DNA of 64,000 nucleotides from Bufo bufo (taxonomy: Eukaryota; Chordata; Amphibia; Anura; Bufonidae), in assembly GCF_905171765.1 (NCBI RefSeq), contig NC_053391.1, positions 692,133,175-692,197,174 of the forward strand, given 5' to 3'. Position numbers and translations under genes: made by a program. Positions 22,316-33,592 of this stretch are shown one piece after another (the first letter of the stretch is position 1; every line of letters starts with the position of its first letter). The notes beneath the pieces are model-generated. The model was not told where the DNA came from. It was given only the letters and a program-made list of their open reading frames with translations, and searched no databases.

Positions 22316-22515
22316 NNNNNNNNNNNNNNNNNNNNNNNNNNNNNNNNNNNNNNNNNNNNNNNNNNNNNNNNNNNNNNNNNNNNNNNNNNNNNNNNNNNNN
22401 NNNNNNNNNNNNNNNNNNNNNNNNNNNNNNNNNNNNNNNNNNNNNNNNNNNNNNNNNNNNNNNNNNNNNNNNNNNNNNNNNNNNNNNNNNNNNNNNNNNN
22501 NNNNNNNNNNNNNNN
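22316..22515. other. Assembly gap of 200 N
   Basis: Exactly 200 undetermined bases at the right edge of the satellite array. A fixed-size gap usually means unknown true length, so the array may be longer than shown. Confidence 0.99.
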
Positions 22516-22991
22516 AGCAAAGAAGGAGACAGAAGAGATGCCGGCTGCGCGTTCAAGTGGATTAAAGGGAGTTTAATTATTTTTTTTTTTTTTTTAACCC
22601 CTCCAGCCCTATTGTACTATGCATTCTGTATTCAGAATGCTATTATTTCCCCTTATATCCATGTTATAAGGGAAAATAATAATGGTCGGGTCTCCATCCC
22701 GATCGTCTCCTAGCAACCGTGCGTGAAAATCGCACCGCATCCGCACTTGCTTGCGGATGCTTGCGATTTTCACGCAACCCCATTCATTTCTATGGGGCCT
22801 GCGTTACGTGAAAAAAAACGCATAAAGAGGAGCATGCTGCGATTTTCACGCAACGCACAAGTGATGCGTGAAAATCACCGCTCGTGTGCACAGGCCCATA
22901 GAAATGAATGGGTCAGGATTCAGTGCGGGTGCAATGCGTTCAACTCACGCATCGCATCCACGCGGAATACTCGCCCGTGTGAAAGGGGCCT
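22516..22991. repeat. CG-rich palindromic dispersed repeat (MITE-like), left end in the gap
   Basis: Contains TGCGTGAAAATCGCACC and its inverse GCGATTTTCACGCAACG several times, with CCCATTCATTTCTATGGGGC, and ends CGTGTGAAAGGGGCCTTA. Same structural class as 4590-4805 and 8650-8875; common in frog and toad genomes. Non-coding. Confidence 0.6.
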
Positions 22992-24079
22992 TAGTCCTGC
23001 GCAAACATCCAAAGACCTTGTTACAATGTATCAGCGTAGCTAAGATCCATGAGAGATTTGAGCTGCTACTTTGTTAACTCACGTACACTTTGTAACAAAT
23101 GTGCAGAGCAGGTTCCCAGGCTTTGAACGATTCTATTCACTGACAGCAAGCATCTTGAAAACATCAAATTTGTAGATAGTAGATAAGTGTTACACATATA
23201 TGAAATGAAGACAAGTTATTAATTATTATTTTTTTTTAAATTATTGATTGTGATGGGAAGGGAAGGTTAGACGTCTCGCCTCCTTCCTGTGCGGAGAAAT
23301 GAGCTTTTAACCTTGAATTACGTATAAATCACAGATATGTGAGAGATTCGCGTTGAAGGCGCAGCACATGTTTCCAGTCTTGTTAGTTTTAGCGCTTGTG
23401 GGCTTAGACCTATGGCTCATTAATAACATAGTTTATAAGGCTGAAAAAAGACATCTGTCCATCTAGTTCAGCCTGCTATCCTGCAAGTGGATTAGTGTGC
23501 AGGAAACGACATTTTCCAGAATGTGCTTACTGCAGAATGACTCCCATCATCCTGTCTCTATCAATCATTAGATGGAGTACATACAGATGCGTCCGCCCTT
23601 GCCTTAGCTCAAATCCAGTTTCAAGCAATACTAATTGAATACGATATTGAGACATGCCAGCAAAATCCTTGACAGGCCGCAGTTCACGGCACAACCACTG
23701 GGTGGCCACATCTAGACCCAAATAGCATCGCCATCTCGTGGCAGAGTAAGCTTTCTATTTGACATTTTTTCTCATTTGAGTGACCGCTGCTTCACGACAT
23801 GGACATAACTGAACTGATGAGGTGGCAGGAAATGCTGCTTGTTGTACAAGGGACTCGTTCTGGACGGTTTTTAGGTCCCTATTCCCAGACAGGAGTGAGT
23901 ATGACACCAGAGACAAGTGCACGGTGGCATGAAAGAGTGCTGTTTATGTAGAGGGAGGTGAGCTCTAAGATAAACTTGAGAGATGACCATAAGTCAGTAT
24001 TGGAGAACCCTTGGAAGACAAAAAAAATTGGGAATTATGTCATCAAAAAATAATAAAAACAAGTAAACAACAAACAACC
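22992..24079. other. No gene recognised; SINE-like segment near 23429-23490
   Basis: Mostly unremarkable AT-rich sequence. ACATAGTTTATAAGGCTG followed by GAAAAAAGACATCTGTCCAT near 23428-23463 resembles the start of an abundant amphibian dispersed repeat I remember, but only a short piece is present. Confidence 0.4.
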
Positions 24080-25150
24080 CCCAAACCCTATAATTAATTC
24101 ATACACCAGACCTAATTCTAACCCCAGATGTCCAAACCCAAAATAATTCAGACCAAAGATCAGAAGTTCCCAAAATAATCACACTAGACCTTTAAAGGGC
24201 ATCTGTCTGCAGTTTTGTACCTATGACACTGGCCGACCTGTTACATGTGTGCTTGGCAGCTGGAGGCGTCTGTGTTGGTCCCATGTTCATATGTGTCCGC
24301 ATTGCTGAGAAAAATGAAGTTATAATATATGCAAATGAGCTTCTAGGAGCAACGGGGGCGTTGTCATTGCACCTAGAGTCTCTATTCTCTCTGGAACTGC
24401 AACACACTCTTCACTTTGATTGACAGGGCCAGGTGTAATGATGCTTGCACTGCCTGGTCCTGTCATTTAAAAGTGCAGAGGGCGCGGCAGTTGCGGAGAG
24501 AGCAGAGCCTCTAGGTGTAATGATTATGCCCCAGTTGCTCCTAGAGGCTCATTTGCATATAATAAAACTTCATCTTTCTCAGTAATGCAGGCACATATGA
24601 ACATGGGACCAACACAGATGCCTTCAGCTGCTAAGTGCACATTTAACAGGTCAACCAGTGTCATAGGAACAAAACTGCTGACAGATGCCCTTTAATGAGA
24701 CCTTCAGACTACAGTAGGTCAATACAATACAGTAATTCAGACCCCTAAATTTACTCAGACCCCAGACATCAGAGCCCACACTTAAGTCAGACCTCAGGAT
24801 CCAAAATTTATTTAGACCACAGACCAGAATCCTAAATTAATCAGACCAAACTCTTAATGAGACCCCCACAAAAGACCCAAAAGTTACAGTAATGAAGACC
24901 CAGGATGAAACCCCTAAATTAATTTAGACCCAGGCATTAGAATCCACAATTCGTTCAGATCTTAGGTCCCAAAATGAAATCAGACCACAGACTATAATTC
25001 TAAATTAATCAGACCAGACCCTTGAAGAGACTCCCACACCAGACCCAAAAATTGCAGTTCAGACTAGACCCCTAAATAAATTCAATCCCCAGATATCAGA
25101 AACTACAATTAGTTCAGATCTCAGGTCGGAAAAAAATTCAAACCCCAGAC
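24080..25150. repeat. Degenerate tandem repeat of a CAGACCCCAGA...AATTAATT motif
   Basis: Loose repetition of phrases such as ATTCAGACC, CCCAGACATCAGA and CTAAATTAATCAGACC with drifting spacing of about 30-60 bp. It is interrupted by the TTAA element at 24196-24691 and has a related stretch at 26300-26420. Confidence 0.65.
24196..24691. mobile_element. TTAA-flanked fold-back MITE, copy 1 (complete)
   Basis: Ends AGGGCATCTGTC and its inverse GACAGATGCCCT, flanked by TTAA at 24192-24195 and 24692-24695. Both arms (about 165 bp) carry GTGTTGGTCCCATGTTCATA and TATGCAAATGAGC in inverted orientation. TTAA duplication points to the piggyBac or Kolobok superfamilies. No coding capacity. A truncated relative lies at 51117-51475. 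Confidence 0.85.
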
Positions 25151-26424
25151 ATGAATGCTCATAATAATTCAGTTTGCAGGCCCTTTTTGTGATTTTCTTC
25201 TTAATTCCTCACGCAGAGCGCTGTATCTAAGAGCTCTGTGTCCACCCGAGGGTAGTGGAGAGAGCGCTTGTCTTAAGGCAGCCATCTTTAAAGGAATGTT
25301 GGGAAATCTTAGTTACAGGTCCTTTTTTGGGATGTCCCAGACAACTTATTGTCGATGCAGCCCTGGAGCATGATCAAGGACTCTTGAAGATTCAAGGTAT
25401 CAAGCTGGTAGGCCATAGACAGTATACACTGCAGGCTATATGTAGACCACATGGGATAGAAGCCTGGGAGCCTCTACCACCCTCCTTGTCGGTGATCCTC
25501 TCAGACAAGAAGTGTAAAGGTGGTCTTTATAGACGTCAGTGAACAGGGCCACTTGCATTTAAGTCTGAGGTCCAGGTCCCAAGGGTTGCATGAGATCCTC
25601 CTACCTTTAACTTCTGGAGTCCACAATCTCCCCTTTCTCCTAAAGTCTTATGAATCCAATTTATGTCTTAATGTTTTATGTTATATTTTATGAACTCTCT
25701 GCTAACTTGAAGAAATTGGCCAGAGGGTCCACAGTCCTAAGCCTAATTAACGCATGAGGCAAGAGCAGAACGTCCGAGATCCTTAAACCAAACTGCTTAG
25801 AAGATTTATGTGGCGCCTGATGCTGTTTTGTGGTAAAAAAAAAGCTTTGAAGGTGAACATTACAATCAATAGAAAAGCAGAAGTGAGGGAATCACAGAGG
25901 AATGGCCTCCGATACAGTATATCATGCTGGAAGGAAGATCCTCAGGGAAGAAAGGAGAGGAGAGTTAATAATGGGAATCAATCTTTCAAGTCGTTCTGCA
26001 GATTTCTGGACTGGCTCCACTGTGGGTTTGGGGATATAATATATATCGTGCTGCATTATTCAGTTTTGTATTTCTCTTCACCAGTCCTAATTTATTTACT
26101 AAAGTTCTAGGAAATCTCATCTCAACTTCTCAACTTTTCTTCCAATTTTTGCAGCTGTTATATTGGTTGAAAACAAATATAATTGGCCTAAATATGAAAT
26201 GCCAGTCTTGACCCAATGACACCTACAGAACCCATGTATGCTGTCCTGTCCTGAGTGAGTAACGCTAGCCTTAGATGGTACAACTTTGGCCAGATTCCCA
26301 ATTACAATTTGCAGACGCCTAATTTAATTAAGACATCGGAAAAGGGCCCAGAATTATTCCAGACCTTAGACCAAACCCCACAATCATTATACACATCAGA
26401 CCAGATCCCAGATTTTTTTCAGAC
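25151..26424. other. No gene recognised
   Basis: Mixed sequence with several short frames (up to 154 codons) that match no family I know and show no supporting signals. 26300-26420 resembles the degenerate repeat at 24080-25150. Confidence 0.45.
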
Positions 26425-26559
26425 TAGAGATAAGCGAACCTTTCGAGATTTGGTTTCAGGTTCACCAAATTTTTCAAAAAGTTTTTTGGGACCTGAATCG
26501 ATTTGGGTCAAACCAAAGTTACTCCAATTGCCCTGTAAATTGGTACACAACCCTCAAAT

Positions 26560-27430
26560 TTATTTGTGGGTCCCAAAGACAGTTTCCTGGACATTGCAAA
26601 ACACCTTTGGCAAACCAGTGTACATATTTAAAAAGCATTGCGCAACTAGGTTTATCACGTGCACCGTGCAGGAAGTATGTGTTATTTCGCCCAGGTTCAG
26701 GGGGGCCACAATGTTGTGAGCATTGTTGCTGACCACCTTTCGTAGTTGGAGATGGTGGAGTGACATCCAGCGGGATGTTTGCTGCTTGATGTACTTGAGC
26801 AACTGCTTGCTGGTGTGGCTACTCTCGTCAAGGCCAATTAGCTCTAACACGACGTGGCAACGTTTGACTCGACACGTGATAGGAAGGAGTGGGAGCACAC
26901 AGTTTCCTTCTGCTGTTTGGTATGAGAGCATGTCCATGGAGGAGGAGGTGGTGGAGGCAGACAAGTGCCTGCTGTGGGATCCAGACCCACACAAACGTGG
27001 AAGTGTCAAAAAGACTTGGCCTTGTTGCTGGGGTGCTGCCTCACCACTGCCGTGAAAAACATTGATGCAGTTGGCCATGAAAGATATGATGGTGTGCACC
27101 TTGCCACAAAGAGACAATTGCAAGGAACAGCCCATGTCTTCGCCACGAGTTTATAAGGTAGAGTAGGCTTTTTGGGAGATATGGCGGCTAGGTTTGACTG
27201 CCCATAGGCTATTTTACTCTTGCACAGCTTGCACAGGGCAATCCTAATGTCTTTCGGCAGCCTGGAAAAAAACTGCCACATGGGAGATACTTGCACACTC
27301 CACACAGAGCTAGCAGGAGCTTGACATAGACCTGACAGGTTTCGCACCTGCGCCCAGTGTCAGTGCCATCACCAGCTCCCAAAGCAGATCTGGCCCTGGT
27401 AATTCTTTGGGAGGTTTTGGCCATATATCG
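26560..27430 (-). pseudogene. hAT transposase relic with BED-finger remnant
   Basis: Two minus-strand frames together resemble the BED-finger hAT transposase at 41230-44400. The upstream one (27347-27006) has LCKLCKSKI, a decayed zinc-finger CxxC, near its start. The downstream one (27135-26560) ends with VVSNNAHNIVAPLNLGEITH and HVINLVAQCFLNMY, equivalent to the DNVRNLVAALGLAGLTH and HVLNLVLQRFLKNF blocks of the better copy. Several stops and frame changes are present, no start or dimerisation domain is legible, and identity is low. This is an old dead copy. Confidence 0.7.
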
Positions 27431-27708
27431 CCTCTGCTCTTTTTTGTTGCCACTGCCACCGCCCTCATGCCCTGATGTTACCTCATACTGGGCACCTTGA
27501 TCTTGCTCCCAGAAGCCCCACTAGGAAGGTGTAGAAAAGACAGAGTAGATGCAAGATTCAGAAGTCACTTTCACATCATTCTGCTGTGAGTGAGAGGAAG
27601 AGCGAGCCATCCAGTCCACAATCTCAACCTCATTCTCCTCAATGTTCTGTCCGGATAGCTGGTGCTGCTACTATTCACATTCTGGCTCTGGGAGGACAAG
27701 GCCTAGGT

Positions 27709-28030
27709 CCGTGATGATGAACCTTTTAGAGACCGAGTGCCCAAACTGCAACCAAATACCCACTTATTTATCGCAAAGTGCCAACACGGCAATTTAACCT
27801 GAATACCAATATAGTATATCTTCCATGTACTTTATCATTTAGCTATAATAGCTTAATAGCCTACATTCAATGTGCTGCCTGTGCTGTTCATAGTGTGTCC
27901 TGTGCTGATGAATGGCAGGAAAAGTCTAAAGCATATTGGTATGCCATAGACTTTTTCCAAGGCGCGGGTGCCCACATAGAGGGCTCCGAGTGCCGCCTCT
28001 GGCACCCGTGCCATAGGTTCGCCATCACTG
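27709..28030. mobile_element. Small hAT MITE with perfect 8-bp target duplication
   Basis: Ends CCGTGATGATGAACC and the inverse of CAGTGATGGCGAACC, flanked by GCCTAGGT at 27701-27708 and at 28031-28038. 322 bp, non-coding, with subterminal GAGTGCC / GGCACTC-like pairs. The CAGTGATGGCGAACC end is characteristic of an abundant vertebrate hAT group. Confidence 0.9.
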
Positions 28031-29059
28031 GCCTAGGTCTTTCGGCTTGAACCCTTCAGTATTCCAGACGTTTTACTAGGAGGCCTAATGTAAATTTGAA
28101 ATCTGGACATTTGTCGAAATTTGCCTGTTTACTAGTAATGAGCAGAAGGGGTCATATTCGATTTTGTGATATTTTGCGAATATTCTGTAGAATATTCATC
28201 ATATATATTTCCGAATTCGTATATTCGTTATATTCAACTTTTTTTTTAACGCAAAAGTCAGCAAAGTAATGATCGCGTAATATGCAAATATTACGCGATC
28301 AATACAGGCGTGGGTCAAAAACGAATATATAGGACTATAGAATATAGTGCTATATATGTTCGTTTTTAGAATATTCGTCATTTTTTCCATCTGAACACAT
28401 GATTCCTCCCTGCTTCTTGCTTGTGGGCCAATGAGTCATTGGCCCACAAGCAACTTAAGCAGGGAGGAATCATGATTTCAGATGGAAAAAGATGGTGAAT
28501 ATTCTAAAAAACGAATATATAGCACTATATTCAATATAGTGCTATATATTTGTTTTTTAGAATATTCGTCATATTGAATATAGTGCTATATATTAGTTTT
28601 TTAGAATATAATTTTTTTTTAAACATTCGGCATTTTTTAACATCTGAAGTCATGATTCCTCCTTGCTTAACCCCTTAAGGACTCAGCCCTATTTCACCTT
28701 AAGGACTTGGCCATTTTTTTCAAATCAGACATGTGTCAATTTAAGTGCTGATAACTTTAAAACGCTTTGACTTATCCAGGGCATTTTGAGACTGTTTTTT
28801 CATCACATATTGTACTTCATGACACTGGTAAAATGAAGTAAAAAATTATAATTTTTATTTATAAAAAAAATACCAAATTTACCAAAAATTTGTAAAAAAT
28901 TACAAATTTCCAAGTTTCAATTTCTCTACTTCTATAATACATAGTAATACCTCCAAAAATAGTTATTACTTTACATTCCCCATATGTCTACTTCATGTTT
29001 GGATCATTTTGGGAATGATATTTTATTTTTTGGGGATGTTACAAGGCTTAGAAGTTTAG

Positions 29060-30135
29060 AAGCAAATTAATGGAAAATAGAGATACAATTTCAAAATTTC
29101 ACTTTTTTGGCAGATTTTCCATTTTAATCATTTTTTTCCAGTTACAAAGCAAGGGTTAACAGCCAAACCAAACTCAATATTTATGGCCATGGTTGTAAAC
29201 AGCAAAATGAAAGGAATGCCATACGGTTTTTGGAAGGCAGGTTTTGCTGGACTGTTTTTTTTGACACCATGTCCCATTTGAAACCCCCCTGATGCACCCC
29301 TAGAGTAGAAACTCCATAAAAGTGACCCCATCTAAGAAACTACACCCCTCAAGGTATTCAAAACTGATTTTACAAACATCGTTAACCCTTTAGGTGTTCC
29401 ACAAGAATTAATGGAAAATAGAGATACAATTTCAAAATTTCACTTTTTTGGCAGATTTTCCATTTTAATATTTTTTTTACTTTTACAAAGCAAGGGTTAA
29501 CAGCCAAACAAAACTCAATATTTATGGCCTTGATTCTGTAGTTTACAGAAACACCCCATATGTGGTCGTAAACCGCTGTACGTGCACACGGCAGGGCGCA
29601 GAAGAGAAGGAATGCCATACGGTTTTCGGAAGTCAGATTTTGCTGGACTGTTTTTTTTTGACACCATGTCCCATTTGAAGCCCCCCTGATGCACCCCTAG
29701 AGTAGAAACTCCATAAAAGTGACCCTATCTAAGAAACTACACCCCTCAAGGTATTCAAAACAGATTTTATAAAAGTCATTAACCCTTTAGGTGTTCCACA
29801 AGAGTTATTGGCAAATGGAGACGAAATTTCAGAATTTCAGTTTTTTGGCAAATTTTCCATTTTAATCCATTTTTCTCAGTAACAAAGCAAGGGTTGACAG
29901 CCAAACAAAACTCAATATTTATGGCCCTGATTCTGTAGTTTACAGAAACACCCCATATGTGGTCATAAACAGCTGTACGGGCACACGGCAGGGCGCAGAA
30001 GGAAAGGAATGCCATACATTTTTTGGAAGACAGATTTTGCTGGACTGTTTTTTTTGACACCATGTCCCTTTTGAAGCCCCCCTGATGCACACCTAGAGTA
30101 GAAACTCAAAAAAAGTGGCCCCATTTTAGAAACTA
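29060..30135. repeat. Three tandem copies of an approximately 340-395-bp unit inside the TTAA element
   Basis: Each copy has CAAAGCAAGGGTTAACAGCC (or GTTGACAGCC), ACTCAATATTTATGGCC, TTTGACACCATGTCCC and CTGATGCACCCCTAGAGTAG (last: ACACCTAG). Copies start near 29065, 29408 and 29805. Short minus-strand frames here repeat with the unit. Confidence 0.88.
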
Positions 30136-30269
30136 CGGGATAGGGTGGCAGTATTGTTGGTACTAGTTTAGGGTACATATGAATTTTGGTTGCTCTATAT
30201 TACACTTTTTGTGAGGCAAGATAACAAGAAATAGCTGTTTTGGCACAGTTTTTATTTTTTGTTATTTAC

Positions 30270-31070
30270 AAAATTCATCTGACAGGTTATATCATGTGAT
30301 ATTTTTATAGACCAGGTTGTCACGGATGCGGCGATACCTAATATGTATACTTTTTTTTTATTTATGTAAATTTTACACAATGATTTCTTTTTTGAAGCAA
30401 AAAAAATCATGTTTTAGTGTTTCCTGAGCCATAATTTTTGCAGTTTTTGGGCGATTACCTTGGGTAGGGTATGATTTTTGCGGGATGAGATGACTGTTTT
30501 ATTGGCACTATTTTGGGGTGCGTGTGCCTTTTTGATCGCTTGCTATTTTTGTGATGTAAGTTGATAAAAAATGGTTTATTTAGCACAGTTTTTATTTAAA
30601 ATTTTTTACGGTGTTCATCTGAGGGGTTAGGTCATGTGATATTTTTATAGAGCCGGTCGATACGGACGCGGCAATACCTAATATGTATACATTTTTTTTT
30701 AATTTATGTAAGTTTTACACAATAATATCATTTGTGAAACAAAAAAAATAAATCATGTTTTAGTGTCTCCATATTCTGAGAGCCATAGTTTTTTCAGTTT
30801 TTGGGAGATTATCTTAGGTAGGGTCTCATTTTTTGAGAGATGAGATGACGGTTTGATTGGCACTATTTTGGGGTGAATATGACTTTTTGATCGCTTGCTA
30901 TTACACTTTTTGTGATGTAAGGTGACAAAAAATGGTTTATTTAGCACAGTTTTTATTTTTTATTTTTTACGGTGTTCATCTGAGGGGTTAGGTCATGTGA
31001 TATTTTTATAGAGCCGGTCGATACGAACGCGGCAATACCAAATATGTATACTTTTTTTTTTTTTCCTATT
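30270..31070. repeat. Second set of three direct repeats (about 340-360 bp) inside the TTAA element
   Basis: TCATGTGATATTTTTATAGA followed by a GATACG(A/G)ACGCGGCAATACC-like segment and AATATGTATAC recurs near 30295, 30635 and 30992. Internal TTGATCGCTTGCTATT and GGTTTATTTAGCACAG repeat likewise. Confidence 0.85.
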
Positions 31071-31912
31071 TTTTGCCGATTTTATTTAACTTTATTTGGG
31101 GAAAATGACGTTTTTGTTTATTTTTACTTGAAACTTTTAATTTTTTTGTCGGAAAACTTTATTTTTTCAACTTTTTTTTCACTTTATTTTTTGTCCCACC
31201 TTGGGACTTGAACTTTTGGGGTCTAATCCTTTACAATGCATTCCAATACTTCTGCATTGGAATGCATTGGTTTATGAGTAATACTGTGTGTATTACTCAT
31301 ACAGCTTCCGGCCTGTGAGATCCAGGGGGCTGGATCTCATAGGCTCGTCACCGGAAGGCAGCGCCGATGCCTTTCTTAGGCATCGCGCTGCCTTCAATGC
31401 CATCGGGTCCCCCCTACAGCTGCATGGGGACCCGAGGGCACTGCCACACGCCGCCGCAAACCACAGGTAAAGTCGCAAACCGCAGTTCCGAATTGACCTG
31501 CGGTTTGCGGCGATCGCCGACACGGGGGGTTCACGGGACCCCCCCGCGCATTTAGCCAAGGTGCCTGCTCAATGATTTGAGCAGGCACCGGGTTTGGATC
31601 ACCGCCCGCCAGGCGGCGGTGATCGGAAATACACATGACGTACCGGTACGTCATGAGTCCTTAAGGACTCGGGAACCATGCCATACCGGTACGTCATGGG
31701 TCCTTAAGGGGTTAAGTTGCTTGTGGGCACATGACTCATTGGCCCACAAGCAAGAAGCAGGGAGGAATCATGTATTCAGATGGAAAAAATGACGAATATT
31801 CGATATAGCAAATATATAGCACTATATTCTAAATATTCGCAAATTCTCGAAGTGGCCATATTCGAGATAAAAATTAGCTTTTTGAATATTCAGGCTCAAC
31901 ACTACTGTTTAC

Positions 31913-32870
31913 CCTATGTAAAGTCATCAACTCCTCACTTTATTTCACTTTAAAAGGTTGACTTGCACTGACTTATACTGTTTAGTACTGTGTCACAAAA
32001 TTTTATATGTATGTTGTGATATATACCCTGTTCTTTTGCACTGTATTTGCACAGCACCGTGGAAAGAGTCAATGAACACTGAGAGACTTTTGGGACTTTC
32101 TAGCTAATAATGAGAAGCTAGTAATTTTCCACATCTAACATAAGGTTTAAAGAAGAGCATGTTTTGGAGGGAAAAAGCCAGATTTGTTTATCACCAAAAC
32201 CAGACAGACTGACCTTTTGAATATCTGGTTTAGCTCTGTTATTATGTCTGAAAAACTGCTGTGCCATTGCCATTGAATAGCATTAAAGCTTTAATGTAAG
32301 TCTATGAGAGACAGAGTTGTAACATTGTATTTGTTTGTGCACAGTTTCTCCACTCCACTCCTCCCACTAGAAAGTTTTAATTCAGCCATAAACTGTATAT
32401 CAAGAGAGCAGTCAGAGCCCCTAGTGTTCTGCAGTTAGCATCCAGTGCTTAGAAGAGGAGACTCTGCCAGACTATTGAGTGACAAGAAGAAGACGCTGAG
32501 ACAGGGATACTCTGCCACAGACCCTGAATCACCAGCCTTTGTCCAGGGTACCAGCCTTCTGAGAGAGTGAGACAGAGGAACAGCTAGCTCAGGCCTTTCC
32601 TCAGTGTCAAACCCTTTTTCTACCATGGAGGAGACTGGAGAAGCCAGACCTATGTCTCTCCTGTTTTGTTTTACATCTGAATTCCTCAAGTAAAGAAGCG
32701 CACTGGTTACTGCAGACTCTGACTCTGACAACTTAATTCCCATTGGAGTGCACCACGCCTTACCATCCCTTCCGGAGAGCAGCAACATGTGGTGACACCT
32801 TGAAAGTGTCTGGGGGACCGAGTGTAGCATTGGGGCCACCCCAAACCTGGCCACTCCATAATAATATCAC
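31913..32870. other. No gene recognised; possible LTR-type fragment
   Basis: About 950 bp. The 32400-32850 part (GAGACTCTGCCAGAC, GGTACCAGCCTTCTGAGAG, CTCAAGTAAAGAAGCGCACT) has the look of a retroelement 5' region that I have seen in frog sequence, but there are no defined LTR ends. The 139-codon minus-strand frame here has no recognisable domain. Confidence 0.35.
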
Positions 32871-33310
32871 CATAGTGCTCCCAGTTTTTGTAAAGCCACT
32901 TTTATAGTCCCCCCCCCCGTAGTTCTAATGCCTCCTGCAGTTATAACACCCCTGTAGTGCCAATATATGTATGTAATACTCCCCCACCATGGTTCCAATA
33001 TAGAACGCTCCTCTGCCTCGCTTCTGTAGTTCCAGTATATATAATTGCCCCCCTTTAGTTCCAGTATATAATGCTCCTCCGACCCCTCCGTGTTGTGCCA
33101 GTACATATATGCCCCCCTGTAGTACCAATATATAATGCCCCCATAGGACTAGTATATAATGCTACTCCTATCCATAGTGCCAGTATATATATGCCCCTCG
33201 TATTGCCAGAATATATATATAATGCCACCTGTAGTGCCAGTATATAGTGCTTCCCCTGTAGTGCCAGCTTATAATACTCCACTCCCTCCGCTTCCTTGGT
33301 GCCCCAGTAG
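32871..33310. repeat. Degenerate minisatellite (GTAGTGCCAGTATATAATGC plus C-run), about 28-34 bp unit
   Basis: Repeated TAGTGCCAGTATATA and TAATGCCCCC phrases with drifting spacing. Same word set as the minisatellites at 59640-60715 and 63180-64000. Confidence 0.85.
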
Positions 33311-33339
33311 TGCCAATGTTTAGTATTAAAGCAGTTGTG

Positions 33340-33592
33340 CAGCAATATCTATTGATATGCAGTGTAGTGATAAGTACTCTGTCTATTCAATTGAATGGAG
33401 CGAGTACTTGTAATTACACCATACCACCGCTCCACAGGAGACAACGCATAGTGTAATGAACAGGAAACCGTGCTCAGATGGAGGGCCGCCTCCCCTTCAA
33501 ACAGCTTATCAGCGGGAGTGCTGGGTGTTGGACCCCCACCAATCAGAATTTGATGACCTGTCCAGAACCCCTTTAAAAAAAAAAAAAAAAAC
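33340..33592 (+). repeat. Amphibian dispersed repeat with A-rich end
   Basis: Contains GCTGGGTGTTGGACCCCCAC followed by CAATCAGAATTTGATGACC and ends CCCTTT plus 17 A. The GGACCCCCACC / TGATGACCT words recur across frog genomes in a MITE-like repeat; family name unknown to me. Confidence 0.5.

Larger units (their letters stand above)
26425..28124 (-). mobile_element. Decayed hAT element carrying a BED-type transposase relic
   Basis: One end, TAGAGATAAGCGAACC at 26425, matches the TAGnnnTGAGC end style. The minus strand carries transposase remnants (26560-27430). A younger hAT MITE sits at 27709-28030. The far border is uncertain; I stop it where the next element's target duplication starts. 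Confidence 0.55.
28671..31711. mobile_element. TTAA-flanked non-autonomous DNA transposon (3.0 kb)
   Basis: Ends CCCCTTAAGGACTCAG and the inverse of CCCCTTAAGGACCCATGACG, flanked by TTAA at 28667-28670 and 31712-31715. The unoccupied hairpin arm of the host hAT (AAGCAACTTAAGCAGGGAGG near 28450) shows the target with a single TTAA. No transposase frame was found; the inside is AT-rich repeats, then a GC-rich 400 bp on the right. The TTAA target suggests piggyBac-like or Kolobok-like. Confidence 0.88.
28133..31904. mobile_element. Non-coding hAT element (TAGnnnTGAGC ends) with perfect 8-bp duplication
   Basis: Starts TAGTAATGAGC, ends GCTCAACACTA, flanked by CTGTTTAC at 28125-28132 and 31905-31912. 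The body is AT-rich with repeated CGAATATATAGCACTATATT palindromes and a hairpin centred near 28435 (GATTCCTCCCTGCTT...AAGCAGGGAGGAATC). About 3.0 of its 3.8 kb is a younger TTAA insertion (28671-31711); the element itself is about 0.73 kb. Confidence 0.9.

Noticed and set aside
18067..22713. Open frame of 1,548 codons
   Set aside because: Same satellite, switches register at a one-base deletion near 19677 and runs through 200 N into an unrelated repeat.
32435..32854. 139-codon minus-strand frame as a gene
   Set aside because: No recognisable domain; lies in a region resembling a retroelement untranslated sequence.
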